Shown one piece after another: positions 46,507 through 53,431 of a DNA stretch of 64,000 nucleotides. Each line of letters opens with the position of its first letter. Within the stretch, counting starts at the first letter, position 1. The stretch covers positions 1 to 64,000 of the forward strand of contig JAFKKV010000022.1 of assembly GCA_017304475.1 (NCBI GenBank), written 5' to 3'. The DNA comes from Hyphomicrobiales bacterium. GTDB taxonomy: Bacteria; Pseudomonadota; Alphaproteobacteria; Rhizobiales; Phreatobacteraceae. A program made the position numbers and the translations under genes. Under the pieces are notes generated by a model. It saw nothing but the letters and a program-made list of their open reading frames with translations, was not told the DNA's origin and did no database searches.

Positions 46507-47790
46507 TCAAACCGCGCGCAGCGATTCCTCGAGGTCGGCGATGATGTCGGCGGCATCCTCGATGCCGATCGACAGGCGCACCACTTCCGGACCGGCGCCG
46601 GCCTGGGTCTTCTGGTCGTCCGACAATTGCTTGTGGGTGGTGGAGGCCGGGTGAATGATCAGCGAGCGGGTGTCGCCGACATTGGCGAGGTGCGAGAACA
46701 GCTTGACCTCGGAGACCAGCTTGACGCCCGCCTCGAAGCCGCCCTTCAGGCCGAAGGTGAAGACCGCGCCGGCGCCGCGCGGGCAATATTTCTGGGCGAG
46801 CCCATGCTGCTTGTCGCTCGGCAGGCCGGGATAGCTGACCCAGGCGATCTTCGGGTGCTTGGACAGCCAGTCGGCGATCTTCAGGGCGTTCTGGCAATGC
46901 TTGTCCATGCGCAGCGGCAAGGTCTCGATGCCGGTCAGGATCATGAAGGCATTGAACGGCGACAAAGCAGGGCCGAGATCGCGCAGGCCGAGCACGCGGC
47001 AGGCGATGGCGAAGGCGAAATTGCCGAAGGTCTCGTGCAGGACGATGCCGCCATATTCCGGGCGCGGCGACGACAGCATGGGATAGCGGCCGCCCTTCGA
47101 CCAGTCGAACGTGCCGCCGTCGACGATCAGGCCGCCGATGGAATTGCCGTGGCCGCCGAGGAACTTGGTGGCGGAATGGACGATGATGTCCGCGCCGTGC
47201 TCGAACGGTCGGATCAGGTAGGGCGAAGCCAGCGTGTTGTCGACGATCAGCGGCACGCCGGCCTTGCGGGCGATCGCCGAGACGGCGGCGATATCGGTGA
47301 TGTTGCCGGCGGGATTGGCGATGCTCTCGATGAAGATCGCCTTGGTTTTGGGGGTGATCGCCGCCTCGAAGGCGGCGAGGTCGTCCTGGTCGGCCCAGAT
47401 CACGTTCCAGCCGAAATTCTTGTAGGAATGGTTGAACTGGTTGATCGAGCCGCCATAGAGCTTCTTGGAGGCGACGAAATCGTCACCCGGCTGCAACAGC
47501 GCGTGCATGACCAGGAATTCGGCGGCATGGCCCGAGGCGACCGCGAGCGCCGCGGTGCCGCCTTCGAGCGCGGCGACACGCTCTTCCAGCACCGCATTGG
47601 TCGGGTTGCCGATGCGCGTATAGATATTGCCGAAGGCCTGCAGCCCGAACAGCGAGGCGGCATGATCGACATCGTCGAAGACGAAGGACGTCGTCTGGTA
47701 GATCGGGGTCGCCCGGGCGCCGGTGGTCGGATCGGGCTGGGCGCCGGCATGGACGGCCAAGGTCGAGAAGCCGGGAATGCGGTCGGACAT
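46507..47790 (-). CDS. metY: O-acetylhomoserine sulfhydrylase (MetY type)
   Basis: PLP enzyme that makes homocysteine from O-acetylhomoserine and sulfide. 427 residues, the MetY length. The cofactor-binding Lys is in HSATKFLGGHG (Lys209); FSTLAVHAGAQPDPTTGARATPIYQTTSF at the start and AVFTFGLKGG near the C-terminus are typical. A very strong RBS (AAGGAGG) precedes ATG 47790, with a sigma-70-like promoter and a small inverted repeat in the leader. The CoA-binding gene lies upstream on the same strand but is separated by a repeat element. Confidence 0.95.
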   Translation of the reverse strand: MSDRIPGFSTLAVHAGAQPDPTTGARATPIYQTTSFVFDDVDHAASLFGLQAFGNIYTRIGNPTNAVLEERVAALEGGTAALAVASGHAAEFLVMHALLQPGDDFVASKKLYGGSINQFNHSYKNFGWNVIWADQDDLAAFEAAITPKTKAIFIESIANPAGNITDIAAVSAIARKAGVPLIVDNTLASPYLIRPFEHGADIIVHSATKFLGGHGNSIGGLIVDGGTFDWSKGGRYPMLSSPRPEYGGIVLHETFGNFAFAIACRVLGLRDLGPALSPFNAFMILTGIETLPLRMDKHCQNALKIADWLSKHPKIAWVSYPGLPSDKQHGLAQKYCPRGAGAVFTFGLKGGFEAGVKLVSEVKLFSHLANVGDTRSLIIHPASTTHKQLSDDQKTQAGAGPEVVRLSIGIEDAADIIADLEESLRAV

Positions 47791-47804
47791 GGTTTCCTCC
47801 TTGA

Positions 47805-47831
47805 ATTCGCGACCTTGGATATGGCGCGAAT
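47805..47831 (-). promoter_or_regulatory. Inverted repeat in the metY leader
   Basis: ATTCGCG / CGCGAAT, perfect 7-bp arms with a 13-nt spacer, between the promoter and the RBS. It could be a regulator site or an RNA hairpin. It does not resemble a SAM-II core. Confidence 0.4.
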
Positions 47832-47849
47832 GACGATTGATTGGTTGGG

Positions 47850-47877
47850 GTTATCGAGCAGGGTGCTGTTGCGTCAA
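47850..47877 (-). promoter_or_regulatory. Sigma-70-type promoter of metY
   Basis: Reading on the minus strand: TTGACG (47877-47872), 16-bp spacer, GATAAC (47855-47850). The predicted start is near 47843, giving a leader of about 53 nt. Confidence 0.55.
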
Positions 47878-47976
47878 GCCTGGAGGCTTCGACTGTTCAG
47901 CCGGGGGCCGGCACATCGGGCGGCCGTCTTTCGAGGGGCGCCAAAACGGACCTTCCCTTAGCCGAGAAACGCACGA

Positions 47977-48181
47977 CGTCATCCCCGGCCGAGCGAAGCG
48001 AGGGGAAGGGGATCCAGGGGTTGCAGAGCAGGAACCCAAATGCCGCGAAATCACCGGGACGAGGTAGCCTCGGGGCATGTGATTCTATTCTCTGGAAGCA
48101 CGGCCTGTCGACTCCTGGATCCCCTTCCCCTCGCCTCCGCAGAAGCAAGGGCTTCTGCTCCGGCTCGGCCGGGGATGACGT
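47977..48181. repeat. Family A paired inverted element, copy A7 (long tip)
   Basis: Both arms carry the CATCCCC...GGGGATCC version; the left arm has the GC-GAA-GC tip and the right arm has the 30-nt long tip (48134-48163), the reverse complement of that in A6. It lies in the 450-bp gap upstream of metY. Confidence 0.9.
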
Positions 48182-48240
48182 AGAGCATGTGCTGGCAGTT
48201 GTCGGTCCTGGGGCTTTCGGGAGCGCGCTCGGGATAGCCC

Positions 48241-48792
48241 TCAGTCCTGGCCGTCATTGCCGCCGAAGGTCGGCCTCAGGCCGAGCTTCTGGAACTTGCC
48301 CTGTTTCAGCTGTGGTGCGCGTTTGGATGAGAGGGTGCGCGAATTGACGCCCATCCAGGCGATTTCCGAGGACAGCCGGCCGAGCTCGATCTTCGGGCAG
48401 CGGTTCATCACCACCTTCAGCCCGGCGGCCTCGGCGCGGGCCGCGGCCGCGTCGTTGCGCACGGTGAGCTGCATCCAGATCACCTGGGGTTTCGGTTCGA
48501 GCCTCAGCGCCTCGTCGACGACGGTGCCGGCGGCTTCCGAATTGCGGAAGATGTCGACCATGTCGATCGCTTCGGGAATCTCGGCGAGCGAGCCATAGAC
48601 AATGCGGCCGAGGATCTCCCGGCCGGCCAAAGCCGGATTGACGGGATGGACGCGGTAGCCGCGGTCGATCAGGTATTTCAGCACGAAATAGCTGGGCCGG
48701 ACCTCGTTGGCCGAAGCGCCGACCATGGCGATGGCCTTCACCGACGACAGGATGCCGCGGATATAGCCATTGGAATAATCGTCGTGATTCAC
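48241..48792 (-). CDS. CoA-binding domain protein (YccU-like)
   Basis: 183 residues. Rossmann-like CoA-binding domain: KAIAMVGASANEVRPSYFVLKYLIDRGYRVHPVNP, VDIFRNSEAAGTVVDEAL, IWMQLTVRNDAAAARAEAAGLKVVMNRCPKIE. No succinyl-CoA ligase partner is attached, so it is a stand-alone member. Its ATG overlaps the stop of the crotonase gene by 4 nt. Confidence 0.9.
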   Translation of the reverse strand: MNHDDYSNGYIRGILSSVKAIAMVGASANEVRPSYFVLKYLIDRGYRVHPVNPALAGREILGRIVYGSLAEIPEAIDMVDIFRNSEAAGTVVDEALRLEPKPQVIWMQLTVRNDAAAARAEAAGLKVVMNRCPKIELGRLSSEIAWMGVNSRTLSSKRAPQLKQGKFQKLGLRPTFGGNDGQD

Positions 48793-49610
48793 TTGTCCTC
48801 CCAGCGCGGCTCGCGTTTGCCGAGCAGCGCACCGATGCCCTCTTCCGCGTCGCGGGCGAGCATGTTGTCGACCATGACGGCGCTGGCATGTCGATAGGCG
48901 TCGGCGAGGCCCATTTCCAGCTGCTGGTAGAAGGCCTTCTTGCCGATCTTGACGGTGAGAGTGGATTTCGACGCGATGGTGCGGGCGAAAGCCTGGGCGG
49001 CGCCATGTTCTTCGCCGGGCGGTACGACCCGGTTGACCAGGCCCATGCGCAACGCCTCCTCGGCGCTGACGAGTTCGCCGAGCAGCAGCATTTCCATGGC
49101 GTGCTTGCGGCTGACATTGCGCGACAGCGCCACCATGGGGGTCGAGCAGAACAGCCCCAGATTGACGCCGGGCGTGCAGAAGCGGGCGTCGCTCGAGGCG
49201 ACCGCGAGATCGCAGCTGGCCACCAGCTGGCAGCCGGCCGCGGTGGCGGTCGCCTGAACCGCGGCGATGACCGGCTGCGGCAAGGTGACGATCTGCTGCA
49301 TGACGGCTGAGCAGCGGTCGAGGATTTCGGTGAAATAGGCGCGGCCGCGATCGGCATCGGCGCGCCTCGCCGTCATTTCCTTGAGATTATGGCCGGAGGA
49401 AAAGACCGGCCCGTTGGCGGCGAGCACCACGGCGCGCACCGAATTGTCGGCTGCGATCGCCTTCAGCGTTTCGGAGAGCGCCGCCAGCATGGCTTCCGAC
49501 AGGCTGTTGCGGCTCGCCGGATCGTTCAGCGTGAGCGTCGCGACGCCGCCCTGGTCGTGGCGCTGGAGAGTGGTCGCGGCCTGTTGCGGCGCAGGCGAGG
49601 GGGCGTTCAT
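48789..49610 (-). CDS. Enoyl-CoA hydratase-like protein, ECHDC3 type
   Basis: 273 residues of the crotonase fold. The oxyanion-hole loop FSSGHNLKEM and TATAAGCQLVASCDLAVAS are visible. Both catalytic glutamates of true hydratases are absent: Gln stands at the first (GCQL) and Gly at the second (TPGVNLGLFCSTP). This combination is the pattern of ECHDC3-like proteins, so hydratase activity is doubtful. First gene of a two-gene operon with the CoA-binding protein, divergent from a thioesterase. Confidence 0.85.
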   Translation of the reverse strand: MNAPSPAPQQAATTLQRHDQGGVATLTLNDPASRNSLSEAMLAALSETLKAIAADNSVRAVVLAANGPVFSSGHNLKEMTARRADADRGRAYFTEILDRCSAVMQQIVTLPQPVIAAVQATATAAGCQLVASCDLAVASSDARFCTPGVNLGLFCSTPMVALSRNVSRKHAMEMLLLGELVSAEEALRMGLVNRVVPPGEEHGAAQAFARTIASKSTLTVKIGKKAFYQQLEMGLADAYRHASAVMVDNMLARDAEEGIGALLGKREPRWEDK

Positions 49611-49713
49611 GACTATCTGCCGTTCGCTGGGGTGTCAGGCTCAAATTGGCCCGCTATCGTTCCGGCTTCAAGAGAGCTGCCGGCAGGCAGCCCCGCCGGG
49701 AGCCGAAACATCG

Positions 49714-50154
49714 ATGTCTCATGCCGTCATGTCCATTCCGCAGTTGGACGCCTTCCTGGCGCGCGACTTTCCCCAGGTGTTCACCGCCGACAGCCTCTAT
49801 ACGATCGTTTCGCTCGGCTATCGCGAATGCGTCATGCGCTGCCGTTTCGACGAGCGCCACCTCAGGCCGGGCGGCACGATCTCCGGTCCGACCATGATGA
49901 CGCTCGCCGATGTCGGGCTCTATGTGGCGATCCTGGCGTCGGTCGGCCCGGTGGCCATGGCGGTGACCACCAATCTCAACATCAACTTCCTGCGCAAGCC
50001 GGCACCGCGCGACCTGATCGCCGAGACCAAGCTGATGCGGCTCGGCCGCAGGCTGGCGGTCGGCGAGGTGGCGATCTATTCGGAAGGCGACGAGGAGATG
50101 GTCGCCCATGTCACCGGCACCTATGCCATCCCGCAGGAACGCCCGGACGCCTAA
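49714..50154 (+). CDS. PaaI-like hotdog-fold thioesterase
   Basis: 146 residues. Hotdog fold with the helix motif HLRPGGTISGPTMMTLADVGLYVAI (Asp at the catalytic position) and TTNLNINFLRKPAPRDLIAETKLMRLGRRLAVGEV. It hydrolyses an acyl-CoA thioester, substrate unknown. ATG 49714 is chosen; a second ATG at 49729 is possible. Divergent from the ECHDC3-like gene. Confidence 0.87.
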   Translation: MSHAVMSIPQLDAFLARDFPQVFTADSLYTIVSLGYRECVMRCRFDERHLRPGGTISGPTMMTLADVGLYVAILASVGPVAMAVTTNLNINFLRKPAPRDLIAETKLMRLGRRLAVGEVAIYSEGDEEMVAHVTGTYAIPQERPDA

Positions 50155-50164
50155 GCGCCTGCAA

Positions 50165-50221
50165 TTTCGTACGAAAATTCATGGTATTGAAATACCTATT
50201 TTATAAGTCATTGAAATGACT
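50165..50221. promoter_or_regulatory. Three consecutive palindromes upstream of rplM
   Basis: TTTCGTACGAAA (50165-50176), GGTATT-GA-AATACC (50183-50196) and AGTCATT-GA-AATGACT (50206-50221), all perfect, in a strikingly AT-rich 60-bp block just 5' of the rplM promoter. They could be regulator sites, an UP-like element or the 3' end of the thioesterase transcript. Confidence 0.45.
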
Positions 50222-50244
50222 GTATAAATGAAGGTGTCTGCGCA

Positions 50245-50273
50245 TTGACGCGATGCGGTGCCTCGCTTATAGC
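50245..50273 (+). promoter_or_regulatory. Sigma-70-type promoter of rplM-rpsI
   Basis: TTGACG (50245-50250), 17-bp spacer, TATAGC (50268-50273). It predicts a start near 50280 and a leader of about 63 nt. Confidence 0.65.
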
Positions 50274-50342
50274 CTTGCGCCATCGCGCCGGGGGATCCTG
50301 TTCTCCGGCGTTCGAATTTCCTCTTGTTCGGATGAGACCATC

Positions 50343-50804
50343 ATGAAGACCTTCGTGGCCAAGCCGGCCGAGGTCGACAAGAAGTGGGTTTTGATCGACG
50401 CGAAGGGCCTGGTTGTGGGCCGCCTTGCGACGATCGTGGCGATGCGCCTGCGCGGCAAGCACAAGGCCAGCTACACCCCCCATGTCGATTGCGGTGATAA
50501 CATCATCATCATCAATGCGGAGAAGGTGGTGCTCACCGGCCGCAAGTGGGACCAGAAGGCCTACTACCACCACACCGGTTACGCCGGCGGCATCAAGGAG
50601 CGGATCGCCAAGACCATCCGCGACGGCCGTTTCCCGGAGCGGATCATCGAGAAGGCCGTCGAGCGCATGATTCCGCGCGGCCCCCTCGGCCGCCAGCAGA
50701 TGTCGAACCTGCGCGTCTATGGCGGCGACAAGCACCCGCATGAGGCGCAGTCGCCGGTCACGCTCGACGTCGGCGTCATGAACTCGAAGAATGTGAGGAT
50801 CTGA
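50343..50804 (+). CDS. rplM: Ribosomal protein L13
   Basis: 50S subunit protein, 153 residues. KKWVLIDAKGLVVGRLATIVA, GDNIIIINAEKVVLTGRKWDQKAYYHHTGYAGG and MIPRGPLGRQQMSNLRVYGG are the family signatures. ATG 50343 is the usual start. rpsI follows after 2 nt. Its C-terminal region (HPHEAQSP) is conserved. Confidence 0.98.
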   Translation: MKTFVAKPAEVDKKWVLIDAKGLVVGRLATIVAMRLRGKHKASYTPHVDCGDNIIIINAEKVVLTGRKWDQKAYYHHTGYAGGIKERIAKTIRDGRFPERIIEKAVERMIPRGPLGRQQMSNLRVYGGDKHPHEAQSPVTLDVGVMNSKNVRI

Positions 50805-50806
50805 CG

Positions 50807-51283
50807 ATGGCCGAGACCGTTACGTCTCTCGAGGGCCTCGCGTCCCTCAAGTCGGCAGCCCCCGATGCGCCGAAGCATGTCCAGAAGCTCGACAAGCAGG
50901 GCCGCGCCTATGCCACCGGCAAGCGCAAGAACGCGGTCGCCCGCGTCTGGGTCAAGCCGGGCAATGGCACGATCACCGTCAACGAGCGTTCGCTCGAGGT
51001 TTATTTCGCACGCCCCGTGCTGCGCATGATCCTCAAGCAGCCGCTGATTCTGGCCAACCGCGACACCCAGTACGACATCGTCGTCACGGTGGCCGGCGGC
51101 GGCCTGTCGGGCCAGGCCGGCGCGGTGCGCCACGGCATTTCCAAGGCGCTGACCTATTACGAGCCGGACCTGCGCGGCCCGCTCAAGAAGGAAGGCTTCC
51201 TGACCCGCGACAGCCGCGTGGTCGAGCGCAAGAAGTACGGCAAGGCCAAGGCCCGCCGCAGCTTCCAGTTCTCGAAGCGCTGA
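50807..51283 (+). CDS. rpsI: Ribosomal protein S9
   Basis: 30S subunit protein, 158 residues. An alphaproteobacterial N-terminal extension of about 35 residues precedes the conserved AYATGKRKNAVARVWVKPG. GGGLSGQAGAVRHGISKAL is also conserved, and the protein ends in the C-terminal tail KARRSFQFSKR, whose terminal Arg contacts P-site tRNA. Its last 4 codons and terminator are duplicated 735 bp downstream. Confidence 0.98.
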   Translation: MAETVTSLEGLASLKSAAPDAPKHVQKLDKQGRAYATGKRKNAVARVWVKPGNGTITVNERSLEVYFARPVLRMILKQPLILANRDTQYDIVVTVAGGGLSGQAGAVRHGISKALTYYEPDLRGPLKKEGFLTRDSRVVERKKYGKAKARRSFQFSKR

Positions 51284-51342
51284 TCGGGTCTTCGGATCTC
51301 TGGAATTTGGAAAAGCCGGGCCTCGCGCCCGGCTTTTTCGTT
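51271..51342 (+). repeat. Left copy of a 72-bp direct repeat (rpsI 3' end)
   Basis: Runs from the last rpsI codons through the terminator. It matches 52006-52077 with two substitutions (51288 g/a, 51305 a/g). Confidence 0.95.
51311..51338 (+). terminator. Rho-independent terminator of rplM-rpsI
   Basis: AAAAGCCGGGC / GCCCGGCTTTTT stem around a short CTCGC loop, 27 nt after the rpsI stop. Confidence 0.92.
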
Positions 51343-51371
51343 ATGCTGCGCCTGGATAGGGGAGCATCTGG

Positions 51372-51950
51372 ATGCGGCGGTGCCTGATTACCCTGCTGGG
51401 CTTGCTCATGTCGGTTCAGTTCGCCCAAGCGCTCAGGGGCATAGAGCCGCCCTTGGATGGGCCGTTGCCGGAGGCTTGGCGTATCGCGATCGCGCGCCTG
51501 GCGGTAGAGGGCGACCTTGGACCGGTCGACGCGCTCCTGGCCAAGGCGAAATTCTGGCAGGTGCCCGACGCCGGATATGGGCCGCCGAAAGAACGTCGCG
51601 CCATGCGCGTGAACAAACCCGAGCTTTGCGTCGAGGATCGCTGCCTGATCCTCGTGCTCAACCTCGAAGGCGAAACCGCCAAGGTCGAGTTGCTGTTCTT
51701 TGCCGGCGATGACGTTTTAGGGGGCGACTTCGGTGCGACAGTCGACGGCATACGCGCGGTCTCCTTGGAGTTCTCCAGTTCCGGCTATCGGACGGATATC
51801 AGGGAAACGCGGTTGGGATGGTTCATTCACACCGAGGTCATTCCGCCCCGGCCGCCGCGCCAGCCACGAAACGCGACGGAAGGTCCGCCCGTCTCGATCA
51901 TTGAAAGTCTCCGCTCCATGTCACGTGGTGACGGGCACCGGGATCGGTGA
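51372..51950 (+). CDS. Hypothetical exported protein between duplicated rpsI ends
   Basis: 192 residues. A signal peptide (RRCLITLLGLLMSVQFAQA) is followed by a mature domain with two nearby cysteines (ELCVEDRC), a beta-rich middle (LILVLNLEGETAKVELLFFAGDDVLGGDFG) and a Pro/Arg-rich, probably disordered tail. I recognise no family. A GGGAG upstream is a plausible RBS. The gene lies entirely inside a segment bounded by two copies of the rpsI 3' end, so it may have been inserted or duplicated there. Confidence 0.7.
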   Translation: MRRCLITLLGLLMSVQFAQALRGIEPPLDGPLPEAWRIAIARLAVEGDLGPVDALLAKAKFWQVPDAGYGPPKERRAMRVNKPELCVEDRCLILVLNLEGETAKVELLFFAGDDVLGGDFGATVDGIRAVSLEFSSSGYRTDIRETRLGWFIHTEVIPPRPPRQPRNATEGPPVSIIESLRSMSRGDGHRDR

Positions 51951-52005
51951 CCGGTCCGGCTGCGGTCGGGAACAGGGCTCGGACGACGCCAGCCGGAGCC
52001 CCGAT

Positions 52006-52077
52006 CTCGAAGCGCTGATCGGATCTTCGGATCTCTGGAGTTTGGAAAAGCCGGGCCTCGCGCCCGGCTTTTTCGTT
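52006..52077 (+). repeat. Right copy of the 72-bp direct repeat
   Basis: Offset exactly 735 bp from the left copy; it retains the AAGCGCTGA codons of rpsI although no rpsI frame precedes it. Confidence 0.95.
52046..52073 (+). terminator. Duplicate terminator after the exported protein gene
   Basis: Identical stem-loop and T-run to the one at 51311; it now ends the transcript of the gene at 51372. Confidence 0.9.
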
Positions 52078-52128
52078 TTTGGGAAGGTGACGGCTGGAAG
52101 CGTCCGCCGCGTAGCGAGATGTACTCGA

Positions 52129-52311
52129 CGTCACCCCCGGCGAGCCCGCAGGGCGAGGGAAGGGGGTCCAGCGGCCGCTTCATTCGCGCTTTGAGAGTGT
52201 GTCGATCGTGAGTTTCGCGGCACGGAAGTTCCGCTCTGCAACTCCTGGACCCCCTTCCCCTCGCCTCCGCAGAAGCAAGGGCTTCTGCTCCGGCTCGGCC
52301 GGGGGTGACGT
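52129..52311. repeat. Family A paired inverted element, copy A8 (two tip types)
   Basis: Both arms carry the CACCCCC...GGGGGTCC version; the left arm has the CCC-GCA-GGG tip and the right arm has the 30-nt long tip (52264-52293). It lies between convergent genes. Confidence 0.9.
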
Positions 52312-52382
52312 CAGTGGTTCGGAAGCCGCCCCGGAGAGGGAGAAGGCAGCAGGCCACTGCAAGCCGGCTTGCGCCGCATCCC

Positions 52383-52769
52383 TCACACCGCCGTCGCGAT
52401 CCACCAGGTGTTGCCGGCCATGTCCATGACGCCGCCGCGCCGGTCGCCGTCGCCTTTTTCCGAGGGGGTCTGGACCGCGGTCGCGCCTGACGCCAGCGCC
52501 TTCTCATAGGTGGCGTCGACATCGGGTACATAGACGTGCAGCCAGATCGGGAAGGCGGGGAAGTCCTTGGTGGCGTCTGAGATCATGACGACGCTGTCGC
52601 CGATCCGGATCGAGGCATGCATGACGCTGCCGTCCTCGCGGGCAAGGCGCATCAGGGTGGTGGCGCCGAAGACCTCGGTCGCGAAATCGATCACTTTCGC
52701 CGCGTCCCTGGCCATCATATAGGCCGAGACGGTGGAGTGGTCGGCGGGCTGAAACGGTTTGGCTGACAT
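52383..52769 (-). CDS. VOC superfamily (glyoxalase-like, PhnB-type) protein
   Basis: 128 residues with two beta-alpha-beta-beta-beta modules: STVSAYMMARDAAKVIDFATEVFGA, GSVMHASIRIGDSVVMISDA, PIWLHVYVPDVDATYEKALASGA and a terminal GVMDMAGNTWWIATAV. The metal-ligand positions are only partly conserved by eye (His in MHASI and WLHVYV). Substrate unknown. Confidence 0.88.
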   Translation of the reverse strand: MSAKPFQPADHSTVSAYMMARDAAKVIDFATEVFGATTLMRLAREDGSVMHASIRIGDSVVMISDATKDFPAFPIWLHVYVPDVDATYEKALASGATAVQTPSEKGDGDRRGGVMDMAGNTWWIATAV

Positions 52770-52904
52770 GACCTCGTCCTGCTTCCTTGTCGGGTGACCG
52801 GCGGTCCGGCATGATCCCGCGCAGCGGGGCGCCCCATCGGTCGCCATCGTCCTCACAAGCGCGGCAAGCGGCGCATTGTTCTCACGGTTCGGAGCCTGAT
52901 CGCA

Positions 52905-53414
52905 ATGCGGCGATTGATCGTTCTCGGCCTTCTGGCGCTGGCCCTGCCGACGCTGGCCCAAGCGCAGGTCCAGCCCCAGACCCTGACCATCCGCGGCTTG
53001 GGCGACACGCCCGTGACGCTCGATGTGGCGGCGCTCGAAAAGCTCGGGCCATCGGAGGTGACCGACAGCCGCGAGATCACCGCGCCCTCCGGTCGGGAGC
53101 GTATCGACATCGTCTATCGCGGCGTCGAGCTCGCCAAGCTGCTGGAGGCGAACGGCATCGAGCGGCTCGACCGGCATGGCGTGCGGGCCGCGACCGTCAT
53201 CGTGATCGCGCGCGACGGCTACCGGGCGAGCTTCAGCTGGGGCGAATTGTTCAACACGGCAGGCGGGCGGCGGGTTTTCGTCATCACCGGCGAGAACGGC
53301 CGGCCGAACAGCGCGCGCGAGGGCGCCTTCAGCCTGCGCGCCTTCGCCGATCTCCGGCCCGGGCCGCGCCATGTGCGCGACGTCGCCGAACTCGTGATCG
53401 AACTGCCGCGCTGA
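52905..53414 (+). CDS. Exported SUOX-fold (molybdopterin-oxidoreductase-like) protein without cofactor Cys
   Basis: 169 residues with a Sec signal peptide (LIVLGLLALALPTLAQA). The domain resembles the oxidoreductase molybdopterin-binding family (sulfite oxidase fold): TLTIRGLGDTPVTLDVAALEKLG, ERIDIVYRGVELAKLLEANGI, VIVIARDGYRASFSWGELF, HVRDVAELVIELPR. The protein contains no cysteine at all, so it cannot supply the thiolate ligand of molybdenum; a structural or binding role is more likely. The hydrolase gene starts 17 nt later. Confidence 0.8.
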   Translation: MRRLIVLGLLALALPTLAQAQVQPQTLTIRGLGDTPVTLDVAALEKLGPSEVTDSREITAPSGRERIDIVYRGVELAKLLEANGIERLDRHGVRAATVIVIARDGYRASFSWGELFNTAGGRRVFVITGENGRPNSAREGAFSLRAFADLRPGPRHVRDVAELVIELPR

Positions 53415-53431
53415 TCGCTCCAGGAGTTTGC

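Noticed and set aside
47791..47880. SAM-II riboswitch upstream of metY
   Set aside because: No conserved core or pseudoknot pairing was recognisable by eye, and the leader is too short between promoter and RBS.
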